Source: Deltaproteobacteria bacterium (GTDB lineage: Bacteria; Myxococcota; UBA727; VGSZ01). From it: a stretch of 51,144 nucleotides of DNA. The stretch covers positions 1-51,144 of the forward strand of contig JADZDP010000124.1 in the NCBI GenBank assembly GCA_020850995.1. Direction: 5' to 3'. Both the position numbers and the translations under genes were made by a program. Positions 43,945 through 51,144 of the stretch are shown piece after piece. Position 1 is the stretch's first letter. Every line of letters starts with the position of its first letter. Under the pieces are notes generated by a model that was not told the DNA's origin, searched no databases, and saw nothing but the letters and a program-made list of their open reading frames with translations.

Positions 43945-45369
43945 TCAGGGCTGCGGCCACGTGCGCCGGATCATCTCGACGCTGTGCTCGCGCGCCCAGC
44001 CGGCGTGGGCGTCGAGCAGGCGCAGCGCCTCGTCGTTGGCCTCGTCGAAGCGCCCCTGCTCGGCCAAGGAGCGCCCCACCAGCATCCAGGCCAGCTTGAC
44101 CAGGTCGTCGCCGTCATCGGCGTCGCGGTAGGCGGTGATGAACTGGCGGCATGCGTCGACCGCCTCGGCCCAGCGCTCGCCCGAGCTCAAGATCGAGCAG
44201 CGCCGGAACGCGTAGCTGCGCGCCAGCTGGGCCGACAGCTTGCCGCTGCGCTCGCGCTCGCGCTCCTCGAAGGCGAGCTCCTCGAGCTCGGTGGCCGCGC
44301 GCTTGACGCTCTCGTCGTGGCGGTGGCGCTGATCGATGGCCGCGCGCATCTGCAGATCGACGCCGTTGGTGTAGGCGCCGCCGGGGTAGCGCTGCAGGTA
44401 GCGCTCGCCCACTTGCAGCGCCAGGTCGCCGCGCTTGAGCGCGCTGAGCGACTGAAACACCGCGAAGCCGGCGAACTCGCGCGCGTCGATCTTCATGCCG
44501 GGTGTGCTCGCCGGCATGTCCGGCAGCTTGGTGTTCTCGATGCGCGCGGCGACGTCGAGCAACGCCTGGTAGCGAAACTGCGTCATGAGCGCCGTCATGG
44601 CCTGGATGCCCGCCAGGTGGCGGTCGTAGGGCGTGGCCGCCTCGTCGTCGAAGGTGGCCAACAGCGCTTGCGTGCGCTCGTCGATGACCTGGTTGCTCTT
44701 CTTGAGCAGCCGGTTGAGGCGCGACTCGAGCGCGCGCAGGTCGACGAGCGCGTAATGAAAGTCGGGGTCGAGGTCGAGCGCGCGCCGCAGCTCGTCGAGC
44801 TTGTCGGCGTCGGAGGCGGTCTGCAGGCTCTTGGCGTAGGCCTCGTAGGCTTGCAGCGTCTTCTTCGGCTCTTTGGGCTTCGGGCGCGCCTTGGCCGCGG
44901 GTAGCTTCAAGAGCTGCGCTACCACCTGGTCTTGCAGCGTGAACACGCGCTCGAGCGGCCCCGTCACCTTGGCGGTCTGCTCCACCACGCCGGTCTCCAC
45001 CGCGACCAAGCGCGCGGTGATGCGCAGCTCCTGGCCGGCGCGTTGATAGCCACCCACGACGACGGCGGTGGCGCCCACCAGGCGCCCGGCGCGCGCGGCA
45101 CGGCTCTCGTCGCTGAGCTTGCCTCCCTGCAGCGCGATCTCGGCCAGCGCGCGGTCGAGCTGATCGCGCTCCACCACCGCACGCCTTGCGTCCCTCAGGT
45201 CAGCCACCATGGTCTCGGCGATGCCGCGCCGCAGCCAGTCGAGCGACGCGTCTTGGTTGAGATTCTGGAAGGGCATCACCGCCAAGGCGGCGCTCGACGG
45301 AAGCTCGGCGCGCGCAGCGGTGGCGCCGAGCAGACACCAGAGCAGGGCGAGCATGCGCGCCCCGCTCAC
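43945..45369 (-). CDS. Exported CsgG/FlgO-like domain protein with helical repeats
   Basis: 474 aa. Signal peptide (MLALLWCLLGATAARA after a short lead). Residues about 25-165 are a CsgG/FlgO-like domain (LAVMPFQNLNQDASLDWLRR, VVERDQLDRAL, ATAVVVGGYQRAG, ITARLVAVETGVVEQTAKV), clearly related to the C-terminus of the upstream cyclase-CHAT protein. The remaining 300 residues are helical, TPR-like and partly coiled (LRRALDLDPDFHYALVDLRA, EELAFEERERERSGKLSAQL, QFITAYRDADDGDDLVKLAW). The GTG start (45369) overlaps the upstream TGA (GTGA), so the two products are made together. Likely a periplasmic partner of the cyclase-CHAT protein. Its role in any outer-membrane channel is inference from the fold only. 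Confidence 0.87.
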   Translation of the reverse strand: MSGARMLALLWCLLGATAARAELPSSAALAVMPFQNLNQDASLDWLRRGIAETMVADLRDARRAVVERDQLDRALAEIALQGGKLSDESRAARAGRLVGATAVVVGGYQRAGQELRITARLVAVETGVVEQTAKVTGPLERVFTLQDQVVAQLLKLPAAKARPKPKEPKKTLQAYEAYAKSLQTASDADKLDELRRALDLDPDFHYALVDLRALESRLNRLLKKSNQVIDERTQALLATFDDEAATPYDRHLAGIQAMTALMTQFRYQALLDVAARIENTKLPDMPASTPGMKIDAREFAGFAVFQSLSALKRGDLALQVGERYLQRYPGGAYTNGVDLQMRAAIDQRHRHDESVKRAATELEELAFEERERERSGKLSAQLARSYAFRRCSILSSGERWAEAVDACRQFITAYRDADDGDDLVKLAWMLVGRSLAEQGRFDEANDEALRLLDAHAGWAREHSVEMIRRTWPQP

Positions 45370-47849
45370 GGACGCATCCTGGTGCGCACGTCGGCGAGCG
45401 CGCGCTTGACCTCGAGCGCCAAGCGATCTTGCAGCGCGAACACCTCACTCGTTGCACCGTCGCTCTTGGCCGCAACCAGCACCTCGCCGGTCTCGACGTC
45501 GACGAAGCGGGCGGTGAAGCGTAGCGCCGAACCAGCGGCCTGGTAGGCGCCGAGCACCGCCACCTCGCAGCCCGCGATCTTGCCGAGCTGCGCGCGCGTG
45601 GCAGCGTCGATGTACTTCGACTGCTGGAAGTCGAGCTCGCCGATGTCGACCTCGATCTGCCCGCGCTCCACGATCTGCACGCCGCCAGCACCGGCCTCCA
45701 CGAGCGCGGTCACGATCACCTCGGGCAGCCCGAGCTTGAGGTAGTCGAGCGTGGCGTCGGGTGCGCCGGTCGCCTGGAAGGGCATGACGCTGACGCGCAC
45801 CGGCCCCACGTGCGGCTGCGCGGGCGCGGTGGGCGGCGCGGGCGCGCTGGGCGTGGCGGGCGCGACCACCACGGCCGCGGCGCTGGTCGCCGCGGCGCCG
45901 CCGCTCGTCGCTGCGTCGTGGTCGCGGCCGAGCCACCAGCCCGCCAGCGCGATGGCGAGCACCCCCGCGAGCACGCCGCCGAGCGCGCCCAAGACCAGCG
46001 ACGAGCGTCCGCTCGCGGGCGGCGCGGGCAGCGATGGTGAGCTTGGCGGCACGGCGCGCGACAGGCGCGCGGTGGGCGCGGTCTCGGCGGTGCTGGTGCC
46101 GGCAGTGCTGGTACCGACGGTGCCGACGCCGACGCTGCCCGTGCCGCGGCCGATCGGCGCCGTCACCGGCGGGAAGTCACCCGAGCGCGTGCGCCCCGCC
46201 TGGGTGACGCGCGCGTCGTCGAGCGGGAAGCTGGCGCGCGGATCGCCGTAGAGCACGTAGCCGGCGAAGGACAAGGGCGCCCTGTGCGTGAGCTGCAGCG
46301 CCTTGCGCGCGCGCCGCGCGCACTCGCCGAGCGGCAACCCGCCGAGCGCGCCCTCGTAGAAGCGCAGCGCGAAGGCCAGCGCGTCGGCGTCGGGCACGCC
46401 CCAGAGCGGCGCCAGCGTGTGGCGCACGCCGGCCAGCAAGAGCGCCTGCGCCAGCGACGACGCGCCCGCGTCTTGCCAGCGCCCCGAGGTGGAGGCGTGG
46501 CAGCCGTTGGCGAACACCAGCGCGGGCGCGCCCTGCGCGAGTGCGCCGCGCACGTCGTCGGCAGAGACCACGCCGTCGGCCACCACGATGCCGGCGGGGT
46601 TGCCGTCGCCGCCCTTCTTCACGTGGCCGGCCAGGTGCAGCACGCGCGCGCGCCCGACCAGCTCGAGCAGCTCACGGCGCGACAGGGCACCGCTCTTGTG
46701 CACCACGCGCCCGGGTGCCGCTTGCGAGAACAAGCGCTCGATGACGCGGCCCTCCTCGTCGGCGTGGGGCAGGTCGCCCGAGGGGTTGGCCACCACCACC
46801 AGCGCGTCGGAGTCGGCCACGCGGGTGGTCAGCGTGTCCCCGGCGCGCGCCGACACCACGCGCCCCACGGAGAAGCGGCAGCCCAAGAACTCGCTACCGT
46901 CGTGCAACAGCTCCCAGGGCGCGTGCACGAGCGTGTCCTCCACGTCGAGGCGCAAGGTGCGGCGCGCGGTGACGCGCAGCCGCTCCTGCACCGCGGGCGG
47001 CAGCGCGCGCGCGAACAGCTGCTGGCCCTTCTCGACGAGGGCAGGCGCGTAGGCGGGCTGGCCACCGTCGTGCGCCAGCGTGGCGAAGGGCTCCACCAGG
47101 CGCTCGATGTCGCCCTCGCTCAAGGGCACGTCGGTGTACGCGCGCACGGTGCCCGGGTCGCCGGGGTCGCTGGCGGAAACGCGCAGGCCGCCCGCTCCCC
47201 GCACGATCTCGAGCACCAACGCCTCGCGCGCCGCCGGCGAGCGCGCCAGCGCGTCCTCGCGCTGCGCGGCGCTCCACGCCACCGCCACAACGTCGACGGG
47301 CGCGCTCTTGCCCTTGGCCGCCAGCGCGCGCCGCGGCGCGGTGACGAAGCCGTGCCCGGACGCAAGCGCGTCCACCAGCGCACGCGAGGTCAGCACCTCG
47401 TCACCATCGGCGGCGCCGTTGATGCGGGCGGCGGTGTTGACGGTGTCGCCGAACACGTCGTCGCCGTCTTTGAGCACGCGCCCCCAATGCACGCCGATGC
47501 GCACCTTGATGCGCTCGACGGCGGCGGTGCCGGTCTCCTTGGCCAAGGTCTCCTGCATGGCCACGGCGCAGCGCAGCCCGTCGATGGCGGTGGGGAACAC
47601 GGCCATGATCGAGTCGCCGATGGTCTTGACCACGCGCCCACCGCAGTGCTTGACCACGGGGAACAAGAGCTCGTTGTGGCGCCGAACGAGCGCGAAGCCC
47701 TCGATGTCGCCGCGCTGCTCGAAAAAAGCGGTGGAGCCCACGATGTCGGTGAACAGCACCGCCATCTCCGAGGCATGCCGCTCGAGCAGGGCGCGGTCGA
47801 TCTCGCGCCGCTGCTCGATCAGCGTTTGCAGCTCGTCCTCGAGGGCCAC
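45366..47849 (-). CDS. Adenylate cyclase-CHAT protease-TM-FlgO-like fusion protein
   Basis: 827 aa multidomain protein. Residues about 28-190: class III nucleotide cyclase with metal Asp D35 (VLFTDIVGST) and D79 (KTIGDS), plus K75, D131 and N138/R142 (GDTVNTAARI), a residue set that fits ATP as substrate. About 205-335: linker domain (the region before CHAT). About 345-535: CHAT caspase-like protease, with H409 (VLHLAGHVKKGG) and C450 (FANGCHAS) at the catalytic positions. About 540-615: Ser/Thr/Pro-rich linker. About 617-640: one transmembrane helix. About 683-825: periplasmic CsgG/FlgO-like domain (VSVMPFQ, QIVERGQIEVDIGELD, AVLGAYQAAGSALRFTARFV). GTG 47849 opens the first helix, with AGGA about 7 bases upstream. 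Coupled to a paralogous CsgG/FlgO-like gene downstream. Function inferred: a transmembrane signalling protease. Confidence 0.9.
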   Translation of the reverse strand: MALEDELQTLIEQRREIDRALLERHASEMAVLFTDIVGSTAFFEQRGDIEGFALVRRHNELLFPVVKHCGGRVVKTIGDSIMAVFPTAIDGLRCAVAMQETLAKETGTAAVERIKVRIGVHWGRVLKDGDDVFGDTVNTAARINGAADGDEVLTSRALVDALASGHGFVTAPRRALAAKGKSAPVDVVAVAWSAAQREDALARSPAAREALVLEIVRGAGGLRVSASDPGDPGTVRAYTDVPLSEGDIERLVEPFATLAHDGGQPAYAPALVEKGQQLFARALPPAVQERLRVTARRTLRLDVEDTLVHAPWELLHDGSEFLGCRFSVGRVVSARAGDTLTTRVADSDALVVVANPSGDLPHADEEGRVIERLFSQAAPGRVVHKSGALSRRELLELVGRARVLHLAGHVKKGGDGNPAGIVVADGVVSADDVRGALAQGAPALVFANGCHASTSGRWQDAGASSLAQALLLAGVRHTLAPLWGVPDADALAFALRFYEGALGGLPLGECARRARKALQLTHRAPLSFAGYVLYGDPRASFPLDDARVTQAGRTRSGDFPPVTAPIGRGTGSVGVGTVGTSTAGTSTAETAPTARLSRAVPPSSPSLPAPPASGRSSLVLGALGGVLAGVLAIALAGWWLGRDHDAATSGGAAATSAAAVVVAPATPSAPAPPTAPAQPHVGPVRVSVMPFQATGAPDATLDYLKLGLPEVIVTALVEAGAGGVQIVERGQIEVDIGELDFQQSKYIDAATRAQLGKIAGCEVAVLGAYQAAGSALRFTARFVDVETGEVLVAAKSDGATSEVFALQDRLALEVKRALADVRTRMRP

Positions 47850-47924
47850 GCCGCATCCTAGGGATCTCGCACGCTCGGCGGGAAGGGGACTCGCGTCACA
47901 CCGCGCGGGTGCCCCGGTGCGCGC

Positions 47925-49358
47925 TCACAGGTACGGGGCGAACAGGCGCGCGGCGCCGTCACGCAGCTTCACCGGCAGCGCGCGGGCGTCCACCTCGGCC
48001 AAGGTCACGGACCGGCTGCGCGCGCGCTTGTCGTCGAAGTCGCGCGCCAAGGTGGCGGCCAGCGCGCGGTCGTAGCACTCCACGTCGACCTCGAAGTTGA
48101 GCCGCAGGCTGCGTGCGTCCCAGTTGGCCGAGCCCACGAGCGACCACGCGTCGTCGACCACCATGAGCTTGGTGTGATCGAAGGGCGCCGGCTGCTGGTA
48201 CACGCGACAGCCGTGCTCGAGCGTCTGCCACAAGAGCGCCTGCTGCGCCCACTGTGCGAGCCGGATGTTGCCGCGCGCGGGCAGCAGCACGTCGACGTCG
48301 ACGCCGCGGAGGGCGGCGGCGCCGAGCGCGGTGATGAGCCCCTGGTCGGGTACGAAGTAGGGCGTGGCGATGCGCACCGAGCGCCGCGCCACGGCCAGCG
48401 CCGCCAACAGCGTCCAGCGAATGGGATCGTGCCGGCTCTCGGGGCCGTCGGCCAGCACGCGCGCCCACACCGCGCCGCGCGCATCGCTGCCAAGCTGCCA
48501 CGCCGGCCCCTCGAGCAGCTCGCCGGTGGTGAAGCGCCAGTCGTCGGCCGCCACGGCGAAGAGCTCGCGGACCAGCGGCCCCTCGACCTGCACGTGCAGA
48601 TCGGCCGTCGCGTCGGGCTGCGCGCGCCCCAGCACGTGCTCGTCCCTGATGTTGAGCCCGCCGGTGAAGGCGATGCGCCCGTCGACCACGCAGATCTTGC
48701 GGTGGTTGCGCAGGTTGGCGAGCGGCGCCCGCAGCGGCGCGAACGTGGGCAAGAAGGCCGCCGTGCGCACGCCGCGCGCGCGCAGCGGCCGCAGGATGCT
48801 GGGCCACGAGTAGCGCCGGCCCACGTCGTCGACCAACACGCGCACGGCCACGCCGCGCGCCACAGCGCGCGCCAGCGCATCGACGAACGCGCGCCCCACC
48901 TCGTCGTTGTCGAAGATGTAGCTGCACAAGAGCACGCTGCTGGTGGCGCCATCGATGGCGCCGAGCATGGCCGGGTAGGTCGCGTCGCCGTTGTGCAGCG
49001 GCGTCACGCGGTTGTTGGCGGCAAGCGGCGCGTCGGTGAGGCGCGCGGTGGCGCGCGCCAGCGCCACCAGGTGCGCGTCGTCACCAAGAACGGTGGCGAG
49101 CGAGGTCGGCACGTCGCCGCCGGCCGCCGGCAGCGCTGCATGCGCAGCGTCGTGCGCGCGCAGTGCGAGCGCGCGGCGCCGCAGCCGGTTGATGCCCAAG
49201 AGCAGGTAGGCGAGCGGCCCCACGGTGGGCAGAAGCCAGATGAACACCACCCACGCGATGGCCGAGCGCGGGTCGCGCTTGAACACCAGCGCGTGCCCCG
49301 AGGCGAGCGCGCTCAGCGCCACCACCAGCGCACTCACGATGAGCTGCGTGAGCGTCAT
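47925..49358 (-). CDS. cls: Cardiolipin synthase, phospholipase D type
   Basis: 477 aa. Two N-terminal transmembrane helices (VSALVVALSALASGHALVF and AIAWVVFIWLLPTVGPLAYL) are followed by two phospholipase D domains with complete HKD motifs: NHRKICVVDG (H219, K221, D226) with TGGLN after it, and DHTKLMVVDD (H395, K397, D402) with GSANWDARS after it. This is the standard ClsA-type layout and length. It joins two phosphatidylglycerol molecules into cardiolipin in the cytoplasmic membrane. ATG 49358 overlaps the stop of the methyltransferase gene (ATGA). Confidence 0.94.
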   Translation of the reverse strand: MTLTQLIVSALVVALSALASGHALVFKRDPRSAIAWVVFIWLLPTVGPLAYLLLGINRLRRRALALRAHDAAHAALPAAGGDVPTSLATVLGDDAHLVALARATARLTDAPLAANNRVTPLHNGDATYPAMLGAIDGATSSVLLCSYIFDNDEVGRAFVDALARAVARGVAVRVLVDDVGRRYSWPSILRPLRARGVRTAAFLPTFAPLRAPLANLRNHRKICVVDGRIAFTGGLNIRDEHVLGRAQPDATADLHVQVEGPLVRELFAVAADDWRFTTGELLEGPAWQLGSDARGAVWARVLADGPESRHDPIRWTLLAALAVARRSVRIATPYFVPDQGLITALGAAALRGVDVDVLLPARGNIRLAQWAQQALLWQTLEHGCRVYQQPAPFDHTKLMVVDDAWSLVGSANWDARSLRLNFEVDVECYDRALAATLARDFDDKRARSRSVTLAEVDARALPVKLRDGAARLFAPYL

Positions 49359-50143
49359 GGCGCCGCGTGGCGCTCGGCCCACACGAAGACGCGCGGGAAG
49401 GTGTAGAGGTAGGGCCGCTCGTCGGGCAGCGCGGCCAGCAGCTCCTCGCGGTAGCGCTCGAGGAAGCGCGCGAACAACGCAGGCGACAGGCGCTCTTGGT
49501 ACCAGGTGAGCAGCGTGCCCTTCACCCACTCGAGCACGGCCTCGCGCCCCGGCAGCGCGTGCGCATACACCTCGAGGCGCACGCGTTGTCGCGCGGGCCG
49601 CAGCGCGAACAGGAGCTCGGCGTAGCGCTCGGGGGTGAGCACGGGCACCGCGCGCAGGGTCCCGAGCGCGGCGGTGAGCTCGTGGTCGCGCGCCAGGCGC
49701 GCGGCGAGCGTGTGGCTCGGGTGTCCGTGATTCGCCGGCATCTGCACGGCGAGCTGTCCGCCCGGCGCCACGAGCGACCACAGGCGCGGCAGCAGCGCCG
49801 CGTGGTCGTCGACCCACTGCATGGACGCGTTCGCCAGCACCAGGTCGAAGGCGCCCACATGCTCCGGTGCCACCACCACGTCCTCGATGCTCTGCTGGAG
49901 GAACGTCAGCCCCTCTACGACGGGGGCACCCGCCAGCATGGCCGCCGAGCGATCGACGCCCAGCGTGCGCGCGGCGCCGAGCGCGCGGTGCGCCTCGGCG
50001 GTGAGCGCGCCGGTGCCGCAGCCGAGGTCGAGCACGCGCATGGCGGGCTTGCGCTCCACCAGCGCCAGCAGATCGAAGAAGGGCTGCTCGCGCTCGGCGC
50101 GGAAGCGCTGGTACTGCGCGGGGTCCCAGGCGTCGTGCACCAT
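49355..50143 (-). CDS. tam: Trans-aconitate 2-methyltransferase-like SAM methyltransferase
   Basis: 262 aa. Class I methyltransferase: WDPAQYQRFRAEREQPFFDL at the N-terminus is characteristic of Tam. SAM motif I is VLDLGCGTGALTAE; motif II is DLVLANASMQWVDDH, with the ASMQW block of the Tam/Tam-like group. C-terminal part: GREAVLEWVKGTLLTWYQER and LPDERPYLYTFPRVFVWA, also typical. It would methylate trans-aconitate or a related carboxylate. ATG 50143 overlaps the upstream TAA (TAATG), and its stop overlaps the cardiolipin synthase start, so the three genes form one unit. Confidence 0.9.
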   Translation of the reverse strand: MVHDAWDPAQYQRFRAEREQPFFDLLALVERKPAMRVLDLGCGTGALTAEAHRALGAARTLGVDRSAAMLAGAPVVEGLTFLQQSIEDVVVAPEHVGAFDLVLANASMQWVDDHAALLPRLWSLVAPGGQLAVQMPANHGHPSHTLAARLARDHELTAALGTLRAVPVLTPERYAELLFALRPARQRVRLEVYAHALPGREAVLEWVKGTLLTWYQERLSPALFARFLERYREELLAALPDERPYLYTFPRVFVWAERHAAP

Positions 50144-50997
50144 TAGGGCTCCGCGAAGCGCCGCAGCGACGAGCGCGGGAAGGGCGCAGGCCAGGTGGGC
50201 ACCTTGAGGGAGCCGTCGGGCGCCGGCGTGATCCACGCGCCGCCCTCGGGCGCGGGCACCACGTGGAAGCTCTGCGCGGGCATGAAGCCCTCGCCAATCA
50301 GCAAGCGTCGCTCGGCGCCTCGCGCGGCCACGTCGAGCACCACCAGCACGTGGCCCGGCGAGCCGCCCTGCACGAAGAGATCGCCGGGCGCCACCTCGCC
50401 CGTCACCGCCGCGGTGTCCTTGGCCAGCGACATGGAGCCCGCGTACATGAACACGTCGTCGAGCCAGCGCGACAACGCGGCCCGATTGTCCTCGCCGACG
50501 GCGGCACCGCGGTCGGCGGCGCGCCAGCGCACCTTGTTGCCCGTGACCGCGATCTGCTCGCCGCCCGCGTAGCGCGCGAAGGGCAAGAGGTCGCCGCTGG
50601 TGGCGTGGAAGGCCGCGCGCCGCTGCTCGCCGCGCGCCCACAGGTGCTCGGCGCGCAGGCGCAAGGCGCTGTCGGCGCACTGCTGCAGGTCGCGCGCGCC
50701 CACGTCGAGCGCCACCACGGCGACGTGAGGGGTCGCGAGCGCGCGTCCGTCGAAGGCGCGCACGGGCTCGTCGGTGGGGCGCAGGGGCAGTCGCCGCAAG
50801 AAGGCGCCGAAGCTGCCGGCCGCCACGGGGACACGCGCGAAGCCCTCGGGCGGCGCGAAGCGACCTTCGAGCAGGTCGCCCGTGTGGGGCGCGGCCAACC
50901 AGGGGAACACCGCGGGCTCGCTCGGCGCGGCGACGGCCGACGCGCTCACCAGGAGCGCGCCGGCCACCACGAACAGGAGAGCGCGTCGCTGTAGCAC
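50143..50997 (-). CDS. DUF4846 exported protein
   Basis: About 284 aa. Signal peptide MLQRRALLFVVAGALLVSASAVAA from GTG 50997 (upstream the frame is open, but without an export signal and running through the repeat element). The mature part matches DUF4846: GSFGAFLRRLPLRP, VVALDVGARDLQQCADSALR, RAEHLWARGE, VFMYAGSMSLAKD and GDLFVQGGSPGHVLVVLDVA. The family's GGSPGH block and Cys in QQCAD suggest an unknown hydrolase or binding function. First gene of the DUF4846-methyltransferase-cardiolipin synthase unit (TAATG overlap with tam). No ribosome binding site is obvious, so the start is moderately sure. Confidence 0.85.
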   Translation of the reverse strand: MLQRRALLFVVAGALLVSASAVAAPSEPAVFPWLAAPHTGDLLEGRFAPPEGFARVPVAAGSFGAFLRRLPLRPTDEPVRAFDGRALATPHVAVVALDVGARDLQQCADSALRLRAEHLWARGEQRRAAFHATSGDLLPFARYAGGEQIAVTGNKVRWRAADRGAAVGEDNRAALSRWLDDVFMYAGSMSLAKDTAAVTGEVAPGDLFVQGGSPGHVLVVLDVAARGAERRLLIGEGFMPAQSFHVVPAPEGGAWITPAPDGSLKVPTWPAPFPRSSLRRFAEP

Positions 50998-51022
50998 CGC
51001 GGCAGTGTACAGCGGCTGGTTA

Positions 51023-51144
51023 GGGCCCGCGAATGGACAACTCAGTCGTCCTCGCGAGCGATCCATCGTCGCTGGCGGCGTCGCGTCCTCGGTCCGTGGC
51101 GACGGCCACGGCCCTGCGGGGCTCCTTGCCATCGACGCGCCTCG
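51023..51144. repeat. Dispersed repeat, copy B (cut by window edge)
   Basis: Begins with GGGCCCGCGAATGGACAA, identical to copy A at 15451, then diverges while staying similar (TCGCGAGCGA, TGGCG). It contains a perfect 7-bp hairpin (CCGTGGC 51094-51100, loop GACG, GCCACGG 51105-51111). The final 16 bases are the exact reverse complement of copy A positions 15488-15503, so the second inverted end seems to start here and run off the window. If symmetric, the element would end near 51181, about 159 bp in all. It sits just upstream of the DUF4846 gene. Confidence 0.65.

Noticed and set aside
45366..47849. Craspase-type (type III-E) or gasdermin-linked CHAT defence system
   Set aside because: No Cas effector, CRISPR array or gasdermin-like gene is nearby, and the CHAT domain is fused to a cyclase and a periplasmic domain, so a signalling role fits better.

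Overview
The window is a gene-dense, very GC-rich stretch (about 39 protein genes, intergenic gaps usually under 150 bp) that looks like a chromosomal segment of a myxobacterium or close relative (Myxococcota). The reasons are: a myxococcal cysteine-rich repeat (CGNG...CDDGN...GDKC, 42.4-43.9 kb), a Ser/Thr protein kinase, a receiver protein with a long Ala/Pro linker, an OmpA protein with thrombospondin type 3 repeats, many lipoproteins, and Glu-Gly hexanucleotide linkers. This placement is inference; no rRNA or other phylogenetic marker is present. No tRNA, rRNA, CRISPR array or transposase gene was seen.

Layout. 0.2-8.0 kb (minus strand): an envelope set made of a DUF4398-like lipoprotein, an OmpA/TSP3 lipoprotein, a Pro-rich membrane protein, a catalytic plus a non-catalytic M16 peptidase, and a HExxH metallopeptidase-like lipoprotein. 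8.1-11.0 kb (plus): a transmembrane Ser/Thr kinase coupled to a polytopic membrane protein. 11.0-15.5 kb: two short CheW-like proteins, a receiver-domain protein, a gluzincin-like lipoprotein and a DUF2007 membrane protein. 15.5-20.0 kb (minus): a CAP-domain exported protein, a DAHP synthase-chorismate mutase fusion and a U32 protein of RlhA type. 20.0-26.4 kb: an AraC regulator, a degenerate GspE/PilB-like ATPase, an M1 aminopeptidase and a CreD-like membrane protein. 26.5-31.7 kb: a hybrid histidine kinase, then three saccharopine-dehydrogenase-family genes, two of which resemble fungal Lys1 and Lys9. 31.7-32.24 kb: a non-coding, highly structured inverted-repeat region. 32.2-36.1 kb: a flippase-like protein with a glycosyltransferase, and argC-argB. 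36.2-42.0 kb: a C45 N-acyltransferase-like enzyme, a large modular 5'-nucleotidase lipoprotein, a BNR/sialidase-like exported protein and an orphan CoA-transferase subunit A. 42.0-47.8 kb (minus): two Cys-rich exported proteins and, most notably, a single polypeptide joining an adenylate cyclase domain, a CHAT caspase-like protease domain, a membrane helix and a periplasmic CsgG/FlgO-like domain, coupled to a second protein whose N-terminus is a paralogue of that periplasmic domain. 47.9-51.0 kb (minus): cardiolipin synthase, a trans-aconitate methyltransferase-like enzyme and a DUF4846 protein.

How the genes work together. At least twelve gene junctions overlap by one to four bases (ATGA, GTGA, TGATG or TAATG), so most neighbours here are translationally coupled. 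The best candidate for an undescribed system is the two-gene cyclase-CHAT-FlgO-like unit at 43.9-47.8 kb, read as a transmembrane device that could link an envelope state to cAMP production and proteolysis. The best non-coding candidates are the inverted-repeat region at 31.8-32.2 kb and a dispersed repeat seen at 15.45 kb and at the right edge.
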